Part shown: piece by piece, positions 1 through 9,270 of the stretch
How positions within the stretch are numbered: the first letter of the stretch is position 1
Layout of the letters: each line of letters starts with the position of its first letter
Origin: Coprinopsis marcescibilis
Lineage: Eukaryota; Basidiomycota; Agaricomycetes; Agaricales; Psathyrellaceae
Reading direction: 5' to 3'
Assembly: GCA_004369085.1 (NCBI GenBank)
Contig: ML210422.1
Location: forward strand, 19,600 to 31,335
DNA length: 11,736 bases
Notes under the pieces: generated by a model
The model's input: the letters and a program-made list of their open reading frames with translations, nothing else
Told to the model about the DNA's origin: nothing
Database searches by the model: none
Position numbers and translations under genes: made by a program

Positions 1-867
1 TCAATTTTCCGTGTGGCAGCTCAGGCTGCCATAATGATGGTTGACAAGTATACAGTATTCACCGAAGAGTGCGAGATCTATTACATCACAATTGGTGAGT
101 CAAGCCCTCAGTCTACCTCACACTCTAACCCCCAGTACAGTCATGTGTCCCAACCGTAAAATTGAGTGGTTCAAAAACCGTGGCTTCACGCAGCAGCAGG
201 TCAAGCAAATCCAAATGCTTGTTCTCAAACGATGGACCGAATCATTTCAAGATACAGTGTCCATCCCAGCCTCGACTGCACATAATGAAGAATCAGTAAG
301 TACAGCTTCGACTATTCAGGAATTGGAGTACAGAGTCCGTGTGCTAAAGCAATATATCAGGTGCGTGCGACTTCCAGGCTGGCGCAGCGGCGAAGGGGCT
401 GGTTGAAGAAAGCCGATGAGCCGACCACCAGTACTACCCCATACGACCACATTACCACCTATTTGAAGGAGCCACTGGTCGCATCGAATGTGATCACTGC
501 GGCTGGGGGCTATACGAAATGGTGGCACATGTCGCAGAGCAACCGTCCTACAATATCGAAGATGGCACTTACATACGTTACTACTCCAGGTAAGTGCTTG
601 TTTACCTCAACAGAACGCAGCTTCATACCTTTTGTAGCCTCCTCCATTGACGCAGAACGTGCATTCTCGATTGGCCGCCGCCAAATCAACTTCATGCAAC
701 ATAACATGTCTTCGACATCATTCCGAGGGAAGATGGCATCGGGCTCATGGAGTGGGACTCCGCTGGATCCTGGAATCGCTGCAGCGGCAAAGGTTATCCA
801 TGATTCGATATCCCCTCGCCCAAAGGCGACAGCGCAGAGTGATTCTGAGTCTGAGTCTGATGCTTGA
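1..867 (+). CDS. hAT-family transposase, C-terminal half (partial, four exons)
   Basis: Cut-and-paste DNA transposase acting in the nucleus; only the last 235 residues are in the window and the N-terminal zinc finger and first catalytic residues lie to the left. My exon model is 1-94, 141-295, 361-589 and 638-867, with GT-AG introns of 46, 65 and 48 bases; the second has a CTAA branch site. All junctions keep frame and there is no internal stop. Visible landmarks, in order: AAIMMVDKY and the acidic TEECEIYYI stretch, then IVMCPNRKIEWFKNRG across the first junction, ATSRLAQRRR, ITTYLKEP, a GGYTKWWHM tryptophan pair, and the hATC dimerisation motif PASSIDAERAFSIGRRQ. The tail is acidic serine (SDSESESDA). 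MCPN..WFK and the hATC motif are typical of fungal hATs, so the family call is firm. The 589/638 junction recreates the conserved P-A-S-S sequence, which supports the splice model. Whether the whole element is intact cannot be seen. Confidence 0.88.
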
Positions 868-1282
868 AGTTTGCATACAATATTTCGGTTTCCTCTTATT
901 CTATCTGAATACACAACGTGATAAACGTTTCAATTACAATTTATTTGAGCTCTACACAAGATTAGCTTTCGATTGAGTATACATTCGCCTCTGTCAGGCC
1001 AGCCGTTCATGAGATATAGGTCAAAAGGCAACGGCGCCCAAGGCCTCACACGCTACTCTGCAAGCGTTAGCAAGCCATCTCACAAGTTGCATAGCTCGCC
1101 ACTAAGTGCGCGGATTGAGTTCAAATTTTGCGTACAGCACTAGATACATCTGAACTACGCTGTGGTATAGCTTTCGACCCGCAGATGAAGCCAGATGCAT
1201 CTGCCATCTGTGACAACTCATCTGCATCTGGTCTCTATCCAGCTGACATCTGGCGCCAGATGCCGGATTCGTGACATCATTA
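868..1282 (+). other. 3' non-coding and subterminal region of the hAT element
   Basis: Sequence between the transposase stop and the point where LINE coding sequence begins on the other strand. It has no convincing gene. It carries the hexamer cluster listed separately and ends in CATTA (1278-1282), whose complement TAATG fits the YARNG start that hAT ends usually have. The following eight bases, TCCATGGT (1283-1290), are my candidate for the target-site duplication. The other element end is outside the window, so the terminus is inferred, not proven. Confidence 0.45.
1147..1262. repeat. Cluster of nine CATCTG/CAGATG hexamers (probable hAT subterminal repeats)
   Basis: CATCTG occurs at 1147, 1198, 1205, 1219, 1225 and 1247, and its complement CAGATG at 1182, 1192 and 1257. 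The last two form the perfect 16-base palindrome CATCTGGCGCCAGATG at 1247-1262. hAT transposases such as Ac are known to bind short subterminal repeats just inside the terminal inverted repeats; the position here, between the transposase stop and the proposed terminus, fits that role. The binding function is inference. Confidence 0.7.
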
Positions 1283-3735
1283 TCCATGGTAGTCCCTACA
1301 CTTTGCCCCCTTTGCTATTACTGATGCACAGTGTTCCCTGAACCACAACTCCTGATCCACCATCACCCCCAGATATGTGTATGCCACCTGAGCCTTAACC
1401 ATACATCCATCAATCCTAACCCCTGGTCTGGGCACAGGGCCCACTGTTGTCTGCCCCTTGTTGTCCATTGTCTCACCCCTCCTCCTTGTCAAGCCTACCA
1501 CTCCAAACTTTGCCACCTGGTATGTTATGAAGTGTGAGGCTGCCCAGTCCTTCAATCCCCCATCCTGGTTGTATAGTACCTCCACCCTCTCTGCTGCCAT
1601 CTCCAGTGTTGCTACACCTGCTGCGCAATATGTATCATCTGCAAATCCCACTCCAGTCTCATCCCTCCCTACCAACCTCTCAATCTGTGCTGCCCCATAA
1701 AAACTCCACCCCATAGGAGAGGAGGTGCATCCTTGATCAAGTCCCCTCTCCACCACCACTGGCCCTGACTCGAAGTCACTGAATGCAATGATGGTCATCC
1801 AGCCATCCAGCTTCCATCTGAACCATTCTGTGTATTCCCTTGGCACCCCCTGCATCCTCATGTCATGAAGCAAGACTGGCATCACTATGCTAGGAAATGC
1901 TGCCTTCACGTCCAGGAACATGGCGATCACTGCATTCTTTTTCCGCCACTGTGCCTTTGTGAACGTCATGAGTAGGTGTAGAGAGTCTGTTGTGGACCGG
2001 CCCCCTCTCCCTCCAAATTGATTCAACGGCAGCAGCCCCTTCTCCTCCGCATGTTGCATGATGATATTCTTGACGCATGCCACCAGGATCTTGGCCATGG
2101 TGTCCATCAGTGCAATAGGTCTGTATGCCCCAGCCAGCATATGGTTGGCTCTCCCTGGTTTCTGCAATACTATTGTCTTTGAAATCTTCCAACATTCCAG
2201 GTAGTGCTTCATTGTAAATGTTGCCCTGAAAGTCGGCCCCAGGAACAGCACTAGAAGTTTGGTGTTGTGGGTGAATACAAACTCAAAATCCCGTTGGGTC
2301 CTGGTGCCTTGTATGGTTTTGTCGCTGCTATTACCTCCCTGATTTTGTCATCCTTGATTGGTGTTGGTGCAAATGCTGCTGGTGGGATGTCCACTCCTGC
2401 ATAGCTAGGTATCTCCTGGGGGTTTGTCAGGAAGAAGGCCTGGTGAAATACTTCGCTTTTCTCCTCATTGCTCCTTGTCTCCTCCTCCACCCCCGCCCTG
2501 GTCCTCTTCAATGCTGGTATCCTCGCCCACCCCCCATCTGATGCCTCTGCCTGTACAAACTTGTGTGCAGTCCATATCGTGGATGCATCAACTGTCTCTA
2601 GGAACTCTTCCCAGCAATCCTCTTTGGCCTCCTTCATCTGCTGTCCGTATTCCCTCCTTGCCTCCTCCCACTCATCGTGAGCTGGGTGTATTGGTGTGTG
2701 CCACCATCTCACTGCCTTGTTCCTCAGCCATGCCACCTCCCATTTCTTCGTATCCAACACTTTTGACCACCAGATCTTCCTCCCTCCTCCTGGCTCCTGC
2801 ATCGGCACCTTGTTTTCCACCACCCTCCTCAGGACCCCCTCCAGGTCCTCCACTGCCTGTTCCAGCTCCTCCACTGTCTCAATCTCCCTCAGTCTCCCCA
2901 GCTCCTTCAGCACCTCCTCCAGCTCCTCCTCAAATCCCTCCCAACCTGTTCCCCTATATTCCACCCTTGCCTTCTCTTCCCATCGCTCCACCTTCATGCA
3001 CATCACTGTTGCTATAGGTGAGTGGTCAGCTTTTGGTACTGTGTTAGTTAGTACCTTGCAGCTGATCACCCTATCCTCCAGGGCTTCCGACATGAAGACA
3101 TTGTCTGGTCTCATCCAGTTGCCCTGCGAGTTCCGCAGCATTGGCACTCCCTTGGGAAGTGCCATCACCATCCCCCACTCTGCCACCATCTCCAACAACT
3201 GCTCCGCCTCGTCCAGGTTTTTCCTTGTGAACAGCCTGTGGTCTTTGTCCTGGTCCCACATCGGATGGTGGTGATTGAAGTCCCCCACCCAAATGTTTCT
3301 TATCCTTCTCCCCCCCTGTGTTGCTCCCCGTTCCCTATGTTGGAAATGTTGCTGAAGCACCTCCAGTGACTCGCTGTGGTGCTCATACGCGTTGTATACA
3401 TTGTACACATACACCTCCTCGTGTTCCCCCTTAACCCTTATTGCCACTGCATCCTTGGATTCCACCTTCACTCTCTCCCATCCCTGCATTGCCACCCACT
3501 TGTGCACCAACATTATTGCCCTCTGTTGTTTGTTGCCCTCCACTGCCAACGATGGTCATACTACCGTCCATATTCTCAATGCCCTCATGGTCATCCAGAA
3601 GTCCCAGTGGGGCTCCTGTATGCACACTATGTCTACCTTCTCTGGCACCGTGTTGATAAATGTCAGCTGCACCTCCAGGGAATGCCGGAGGTTCTGCTGA
3701 TATATCCTAATCCTCCCTGTCCCTTGTTCAGTCAT
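1283..3735 (-). pseudogene. LINE ORF2: endonuclease and reverse transcriptase, 3'-truncated
   Basis: From ATG 3735 the frame begins with the endonuclease segment IYQQNLRHSLEVQ and the catalytic-glutamate motif CIQEPH. It meets one in-frame TGA at 3556-3558, then continues in the same frame with VGDFNHHHPMWD and KADHSPI, the aspartate/asparagine and histidine motifs of the exonuclease-endonuclease-phosphatase fold. A glutamate-rich linker follows. Reverse transcriptase starts at YKAPGPNGI; a frameshift of about one base in a T run near 2285-2290 moves reading to another frame. That frame stays open to the end and carries GAYRPIALMDTMAKI, NQFGGRGGRSTTDS, FLDVKAAFPSI with a catalytic aspartate, GLDQGCTSSPM, FADDTY (the YADD box, both aspartates present) and YTYLGVMVD. 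Reading ends soon after GAKCRDYHG in foreign sequence. So both catalytic sites are preserved while the frame is broken. ORF2 nicks the target and copies the RNA. Confidence 0.9.
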
Positions 3736-5048
3736 TTTGAGGTGTTGTTTCCTTCCCCTCTGTCATTTGCATTGGTGTTTTCCAGTATTCGTCCATCTTC
3801 CTCTGGGTCACCAGGCTCATCACTGATGACCTGCCTGATCATATGCCGTCCTCTATCACCTGTTGCACCTCCCCTTCCTCGACATCATCCGTCATGTTCC
3901 CCCTGGTTCCCCCTATGTCTCCTTTGCTCCACACCTGCTTTCATTCTTCTTCCGCTGCTCCCTCTTCTTCTCCCCCTGTCTGCTCTTCTGGACCACCTCC
4001 ACTTCTGTTGGTTGTGTCCCAGCCTGACCGCTTCCCAGCAGTCCTGTCCAACCTCCATCTCCTCCTCCTCCTCCTCTGGTCTCAGCTCCATCATCCTTCT
4101 CCCCAGTCTTCCTTCCCTGGCTTCTTGCCTTTCGGCATGCATTCCCCTCCTTTGCCCATTGCACCCAAGTGTCATGGTCCTCTGTTGGATAAAATCTAAA
4201 TCCTAGTTCAGGTTGTCAGGTGATCATCACCTTTTTGTTTTCTGTCCACACAGGGCAGTTGCGATCCCAGGCTGGATGGTGGTTTGGTCAACCTGCCTCT
4301 CCACAATTGATGCATTGGTATCCTTCTGATTGCACCTTGCAGTGCCTGGTTCTGTGCTCGATGCTAGCACAGCTGCCGCATACTGGTTGGCGCTGGTGCA
4401 CTTCCATGTGGCGCATGCAGCAATCCCCATTGCCTGGCACCTGTAGCATCACTTGGGTTCCGGCTCCGGTTTAAACACTCCCAATGTCTCCCTATCCAGG
4501 CGGATCCCCTTCTCTATGAGCACGTTTGCCGCCTTTGCCTCCATGACCACCAGCATCATGTGGGCCGTGCATTGGCCCTCCCGCCAGTACTTTGGTGCCC
4601 ACCTCCATCTCCCGTCTGCAATCACCCTGGTTCCCATCCCATTCTCCCCCTCTATCAATGCATATAACTCTGACTCCTTCTGCAACCAATGCGTTGAGAC
4701 GTGATGAATCTCCACCTTGTAACCCTGTCCTGTGAGGCGTGTCTCCCCTCCAAAGGTCTCTGCAAACATTTTTTGGTTTCCTTCTTGATGCAGCCATTCC
4801 ACCCCTGCCACAGTGTTCACCTCATATTCCAGGCCTCTGTTCTGCAGCCTCTTCAACCCCACAAATCTTGTTCCCGCCCCCAGGCCTCTCTCCTCTGCTG
4901 CCATCTCGTCTAACACCCTCTCCATCATCAGATCCTCCTTGGTGGTAGACCTGGTTGGTCTGATCCCTGTTGTCAATGCTGCATGCGACATAGGTGGCAT
5001 TGTGGACCTGCCCTTTTTCGCGTTACTCATCGTTGAGTTCATTCTCAC
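3728..5048 (-). pseudogene. LINE ORF1, gag-like nucleic-acid-binding protein with CCHC zinc knuckles
   Basis: The first 199 codons from ATG 5048 are open and end with the family-like segment GVFKPEPEPK followed by TGA at 4446-4448, immediately before CYRCQ, the start of the first knuckle. Related proteins have an arginine before this cysteine motif. Then a frameshift occurs near 4410-4430. The frame that follows carries a complete CX2CX4HX4C knuckle (CGSCASIEHRTRHC, 4339-4380) and a degenerate one starting CINC at 4303-4314 and ending WDRNCP. It also contains TGA at 4288-4290 and 4216-4218. The next landmark is FYPTEDHDTWVQW, then a low-complexity charged stretch. A last segment in a third frame (from 3895) reads acidic MTDDVEEGEVQQ, has TGA at 3839-3841, and ends at TGA 3728-3730. 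ORF1 proteins of this type coat element RNA. Exact frameshift positions are estimates. Confidence 0.75.
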
Positions 5049-5764
5049 TCCTTGTATCTGTCTTAGACAGGGTTCCTTAAGTGTAGAGACGTATTTAAAC
5101 CAGTATGTTAGGCCTATCTATGATGCTCCCCACCCAGTCAAGAGCCTCCGATGACTGAAAATTGTCTGTCTGTGGCTGTGTTTGGTGGTGGTTAGAGATG
5201 AAGAGACTCTTTGTCTGGATATTTCATTCCTCATCGCATCTACACCTGTATTCAGGGTTATGTAGTGCAGATACAAACATTCTAGAGCCTCTTGGCTCAA
5301 TTTTCCCCATTTAATCTTATTTATTTGTCTATTTATCTATTTACCAAGTATTCTACCTTTCTCTTCAAATGCCACTGCACTTTTGCTGTTGGTTCCAGCC
5401 AGCAGAACCGACTGCAGTTATTCACCAATTCCTATTTCAAGTTCAAGACTTATCTGGTCAGATTTACCGCCTCCCTGGCAGGTGGAGCCTATCTGAGACC
5501 CATCAATTTACACCCTGAAGCAGTGCCTGGGTGCTGTCTGATTGCCGTTCAGTAGTGATGCCAAAGACCTGATGTTACACAAGAATCTAATCTACTATCT
5601 TATCTTTATCTTATCTATGCACATGAGCTCTCAAAACCTCTGATATTTGGCTCAACCAAACCATCCATGTTGAGACAAGATTGAACCAAATGGAGCTCAA
5701 TTTCCCCTGGCTGGCTAATTAGTGTCATTCACACTAACCTTTAGCATGCACAGTTGCATTTCCT
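5049..5764. other. No gene recognised; possible LINE 5' untranslated region, then AT-rich spacer
   Basis: The first part may be the LINE leader, but no boundary or target duplication is visible. Short simple-sequence patches lie at about 5319-5344 (TTTATTTGTC-like) and about 5595-5620 (TTATC-like). Open frames here are short and have no known motif on either strand. Confidence 0.5.
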
Positions 5765-6250
5765 TTGCTCTCTCCTCTTCAGCCTTCTCCACTCCAGTAC
5801 CATCCTTCACCATTTTTACCTGCAGCTGACTGTATGTCCCACCTGGATCCAGTCAATTCTCGAGTTTTGTGCAGATTGGTGAGTTTCCTTTCCCACACAT
5901 CTACAGTGGCCAGCCTGACATTTGCCTGTTCAGATATGCAAGCACCAAGTCAACACCGAGTATACTGTCAGACTAAGTTCAGAAGAGCCAATGAGACAAA
6001 ATGAGGCAGTGTGTACATGTGGTGGGCTCTTGATTTCTGTTTGATAGATAATTATCAATGACTTGCTTATGTGTTTTCTGCAGTCCGCATAATTCCCTTC
6101 CCCCCATTCCCATCTCAGTTGGAGACTGTCTGTTGTTGCAGTCACTTGCTGACTGCTGTCCAGGTCTCTTCCACACTCTTTACCTGCAGGCAATTGGAAG
6201 GGTCAACCCTGAGCACCTCAACTTGACTAGAGTTACAACAGCCAGGTAAT
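5765..6250 (+). other. Possible spliced plus-strand gene fragment, unrecognised
   Basis: Several intron-like signals sit close together: a GTGAGT donor near 5879 with a TTCAG acceptor near 5936, and further pyrimidine-rich stretches ending in CAG near 6083, 6150 and 6208. Short reading segments between them, for example one starting MSHLDPVNSRVLCRL at about 5834, resemble no family I know. The pyrimidine-rich character could by itself create such signals, so this is only a weak candidate. Confidence 0.18.
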
Positions 6251-6426
6251 GTTTTGACCTCACACCAGGGGTTGGCATGGCTTGAGCCTTTAGCAACTCA
6301 AATCAGTGCAATGATGGGTGTCTTGCTTTTGGACGACCAGTGAGCACTGGGCTGAGGGGTTAGTGTTGTTCCATACATTGCTTCATGCTGTTGCTCATAC
6401 ATGGACACAACTCATGGATTAACAGG

Positions 6427-6872
6427 ACTCAATGCTTGCTTGGCATTCCCTTTTTAACTCTCAACACCTCTTGACACCCATTCAACGTTGATTCAACACC
6501 CAATGTGTTTGGACAACTTGATGCTTGTTTGTCATTTGCATTGAGCACTCAACAACTCAATGCTTGTTTGCCGTTCTGCACTGAGCACTTGACGGCTCAA
6601 CAACCTGATGCTTGTTTGTTGTTTTGCATTGAGCACTTGACAACTCAATGCTCATTTGTCATTTTGCACTGAGCACTTGATGCTTGTTCATCAGTTTGCA
6701 CTGAGCACTTGACGACTCAATGCTTGTGCGTCTTTGTCAACTCTGTGCATGTGCATCTTTGTCGATGCCATGCTTGTGCATCATTGTCGAATTCATGCTT
6801 GTTCGTTGTTCTGCACTGAGCACTTGTCGATTTGATGCTTGTTCATCGTTTTGCATTTGACAACTTGATGCC
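6427..6872 (+). repeat. Degenerate minisatellite, unit about 40 bases
   Basis: The core GCAYTGAGCACT recurs at 6538, 6578, 6626, 6666, 6698 and 6813, and between cores lies a variable segment resembling CTCAATGCTTGTTTGTCATT. First spacings are 40, 48, 40 and 32 bases, all multiples of eight. Right of 6720 the array decays into GTGCATC / TTGTCGA / ATGCTTGT fragments. The 40-base unit does not keep a reading frame, so it is unlikely to encode a repeat protein. Confidence 0.72.
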
Positions 6873-7142
6873 ATTCGTGTGCTGTTTGCAACACCCATTT
6901 TTTCATGTATCAGGGTTTGCTTGTATTGGCCTATCCCTCTATGAACGCTATGAAAACTCATTCGTACTTGGTTTGTACATCATCAGCTTGTCCATTCATT
7001 TTCTACACTGGTGTGAAGGGCTTTGTATCTTTGTATTCAAGAATCAAACCACATTGATTAAGAGGAACTTTGTATGGTAATAGCTAATATAGAGATGTAG
7101 GTAATTAGCAGGTAAATAGGCGAGTAATGGAGGTGTTATATT
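6873..7142. other. Unassigned stretch between minisatellite and minus-strand gene
   Basis: An open frame of 82 codons at 6832-7080 on the plus strand begins inside the minisatellite and has no motif I recognise; it is probably chance. AT content rises toward 7080-7140. I see no RNA gene or terminator here. Confidence 0.4.
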
Positions 7143-7641
7143 TTAGCAGGTTGCAGTGGGTTCATGGCTTGAGTCTTGTTGCTCAGGTGTGCCATTCTTC
7201 GACTTATGGCGCTCATTACAGGGCAGTCCTTGGCAGATGTCCTGTAGAAGTTTTCCAATGCCCTGTCTTACAGAGGGATACATCAACAGAAACTCTGCCT
7301 CATTGCTGTTACATCTATGGAGCCAGGAGATTAGAATCAAGGTAATTTCTCTGTCAATAGTGTGTGCGGGAACTGACATACTCTCGAAAGGCTTGCACAA
7401 CCCGTTTTCTTTGAGAACACTTTGCGCCAAATGTTGTCTTCATTGGGCCCAAGTACCAGGTCTGTGGCCAGTCCTTCAACAGCAAAGCTAATTCATCACA
7501 GCCTTCCTCCCATTGCTTCACAGCAGCTGCCCATGTGTGCTTGCCACGCAGTGATGCGATGCTAATGGCTGAGCAGCAGAAACACACCAAACACACAACA
7601 CAACAACAAAACCCAACCAAATCACCTAGTGTCAAAGACAA
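7143..7641 (-). CDS. Unrecognised minus-strand gene, C-terminal exons
   Basis: I do not recognise the family. Two overlapping open frames join through one convincing intron: donor GTATGT at 7381, a CTAAT branch site, and acceptor CATAG ending at 7315 (67 bases). The joined reading is in frame and ends at TAA 7143-7145. The upstream exon has a protein-like, tryptophan-rich segment (HTWAAAVKQWEEGCDELALL, then WPQTWYLGPM) and the downstream exon reads CNSNEAEFLLMYPSVRQGIG. The 5' limit is uncertain. Either an ATG at 7641 opens a cysteine-rich hydrophobic segment (LVGFCCCVVCLVCFCCSAIS), or this T/G-rich stretch is another intron ending TGCTCAG near 7572 and the true start is further upstream. No premature stop is present. 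The plus-strand frame over the same bases has no such features and is taken as its shadow. Confidence 0.45.
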
Positions 7642-9270
7642 ACAGTGTAGTTAAGTTTGTTGTAGATTTAGACGAATGATATGTATATTCTAGTGCTTGT
7701 AGTTGGCTCCTGCGGGTTGTTTTGGGGGTTGCCGAGTGGAACTAAATGTTCGATGAGGTAACTAGCGCTTAGTGAGGCGTATAACTTGTTACGGACAGTT
7801 TTTTAGGTTTTTATAATGGTTTTATGGGTTTGTTATATATGTAACACAGTTTTATAAAGGCCTGGAAGGGCAAAGACCAACAGTAGCCTTTAGCTAAAGT
7901 ACAGTCACTAGCACTCTTTGTGTAATAACACTAAAGCTTGCTTAAACACAACTTAAACGCTCAACAATCCTTAAAACACTCAATCGGACACAAAAGGGGT
8001 CTTAAACTCTCAATGGTCACAATAATCACAATAAATCACAATTGTATTGGTTTTAAACTCTCGACTCTACGTTTTTGTTCTTAGAGACTATCTAAGGTCA
8101 GTGGGGCCTCAAGTAACGCCATCGGCAGTTAACTCAAAGTCACAGCAGTGAACCAAGCAATATCTAGCATATATTGGACCAATTCCACCTAGCTTTTATA
8201 CAAGAATGGTGTTTGGCTAAGCAGTGGTCTACAATCAAATAATTACAGACTAATTTTGAACTACGAGTCTAAACAAGATAAAAAGGAAAAGAGATTGGAC
8301 AAAAGGGGAAGTGTATCATGGTTCCGGGTGCCAAGTTGAAATGGCACGTGTGGATATAAGTTAGATTCTGATGGGAAGGTTGAATATTCTCATCGGGAGT
8401 TGAGTCCCATATGGTGCCAGTTGAGGGCTTTTTGTCTAATCCTCCAAGTCTAGGTTATAGTATAGACAAGGTGATTGGCTATCGAGTGTTTTAGACTTGG
8501 TCTAGATGGTACATGGCAGTGCTTGACGAGAATTATGAGTCTATCTAAGTCTCAACTTCATCATCCACAGCCGAGGCACATGTCCAGTTTGTTATCTTAT
8601 CTCTGCGAATCCTCGCTTTCTTTGTCATCTTTCTGTGGCCCCATGGTAGGGTAACTTGTGCTTGTATTGTCTTAGCAATGGGCATTGATTCTTTTAAGTC
8701 CTTTTGACTATGCACTCCAAGCGCTTATACTTGGTGTTTGCCAAGTTTAACATGTAGGTTTGGGGTTCGAGTCCTGGCTAGTATGTTTCATTTTACAAGA
8801 GATACCGTCGTTTGTTCTGAGTATTGAGTTATGTCACGGCACTAGCAGATGTATTATACACGTCCATGTAATAGTAACTCTTGTGCTAAGTCACTATTAT
8901 CAATGTTGGTTTTTAATTCAGAGTGTGTAACTTTAACTTGTATGGATGACAATGATCGACAATAGTTCTCTTACTATATTCCTTCATTCTGGTGGTGTTA
9001 GTTGACGACCTCTGTTCTAAGTCTCAACCCTTGGTGCCCATTTGTACTGGGGTAGTGGCATTTGTTTAGAATATACCTGTTGTAGTCCATATGATGGGTT
9101 TTGCATTTTGAGCTGAGTACAACTCATAAAATATACTTTATGCAATTTTTAGGGGTCCCACACATACAGGGCACATCACCGCGTTCTCCGAAGGGGTGTC
9201 CGTCAGCACAGCATGCATAGTGGCTCCGACATCAAATGGCTAGAAATACATCAGCATGGTATATCTAGAC
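7642..9270. other. AT-rich region without a recognisable gene
   Basis: About 1.6 kb with no long open frame on either strand. TGTTACGGACAG at 7787 followed by TATAAAGG near 7852 recalls the start of an LTR with its TATA box, but no CA-ended partner with a matching target duplication (TAACT) was found. A Pol III B-box-like motif is listed separately. The right part, near 9155-9240, may hold the missing 3' end of the nuclease pseudogene on the minus strand. Confidence 0.5.
8725..8777 (+). other. Isolated Pol III B-box-like motif with an upstream hairpin (possible tRNA/SINE relic)
   Basis: GGTTCGAGTCC at 8764-8774 matches the B-box (T-arm) consensus GGTTCGANNCC. Just upstream, ACTTGG and CCAAGT can pair around a six-base loop, recalling an anticodon arm. 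A weak T stem forms, but I could not assemble an acceptor stem or find a convincing A box, so this is at most a relic of a tRNA or a tRNA-derived SINE, or chance. Confidence 0.2.

Larger units (their letters stand above)
1283..5048 (-). mobile_element. Tad1-like non-LTR retrotransposon (LINE), decayed, 3' end cut off
   Basis: Two consecutive reading frames on the minus strand have the order of a fungal LINE: a gag-like ORF1 with CCHC knuckles, then an apurinic-type endonuclease fused to a reverse transcriptase. Such elements copy themselves by target-primed reverse transcription. The coding strand is strongly purine-rich, so the plus strand reads as long C/T tracts. The copy is dead: at least five in-frame TGA codons and two or more frameshifts. 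LINEs usually lose their 5' end; this one instead loses its 3' end abruptly near 1283, beside the proposed hAT terminus, so the rest of the reverse transcriptase C-terminus, any RNase H domain and the 3' tail should lie left of the hAT. The 5' limit is set at the ORF1 start because I cannot see where the 5' untranslated region ends. Confidence 0.88.

Noticed and set aside
296..319. A 24-base intron in the hAT gene (GTAAGT to TTCAG)
   Set aside because: Too short and it does not restore the downstream frame; extending to the acceptor at 360 gives 65 bases, a branch site and correct frame.
1280..3735. Frameshift between ORF2 start and the rest of the endonuclease at about 3556
   Set aside because: Positions 3735 and 3549 are in the same frame; the break is a single TGA codon, not an indel.
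2424..4206. Long plus-strand open frames rich in Pro, Ser and Leu opposite the LINE
   Set aside because: They are antisense shadows of the purine-rich LINE coding strand, which carries clear endonuclease and reverse transcriptase motifs.
6737..6961. Minus-strand open frame over the minisatellite
   Set aside because: The repeat unit is not a multiple of three and neighbouring units fall in different frames, so coding is unlikely.
7787..8125. Possible solo LTR starting TGTTACGGACAG with a TATA-like box at about 7852
   Set aside because: No CA-ended 3' boundary followed by the expected TAACT duplication, no primer-binding site and no internal retrotransposon coding region were found.
8705..8784. 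Functional tRNA gene around the B box
   Set aside because: No seven-base acceptor stem, no D arm and no A box in correct spacing; the T stem has a mismatch and wobble pairs.
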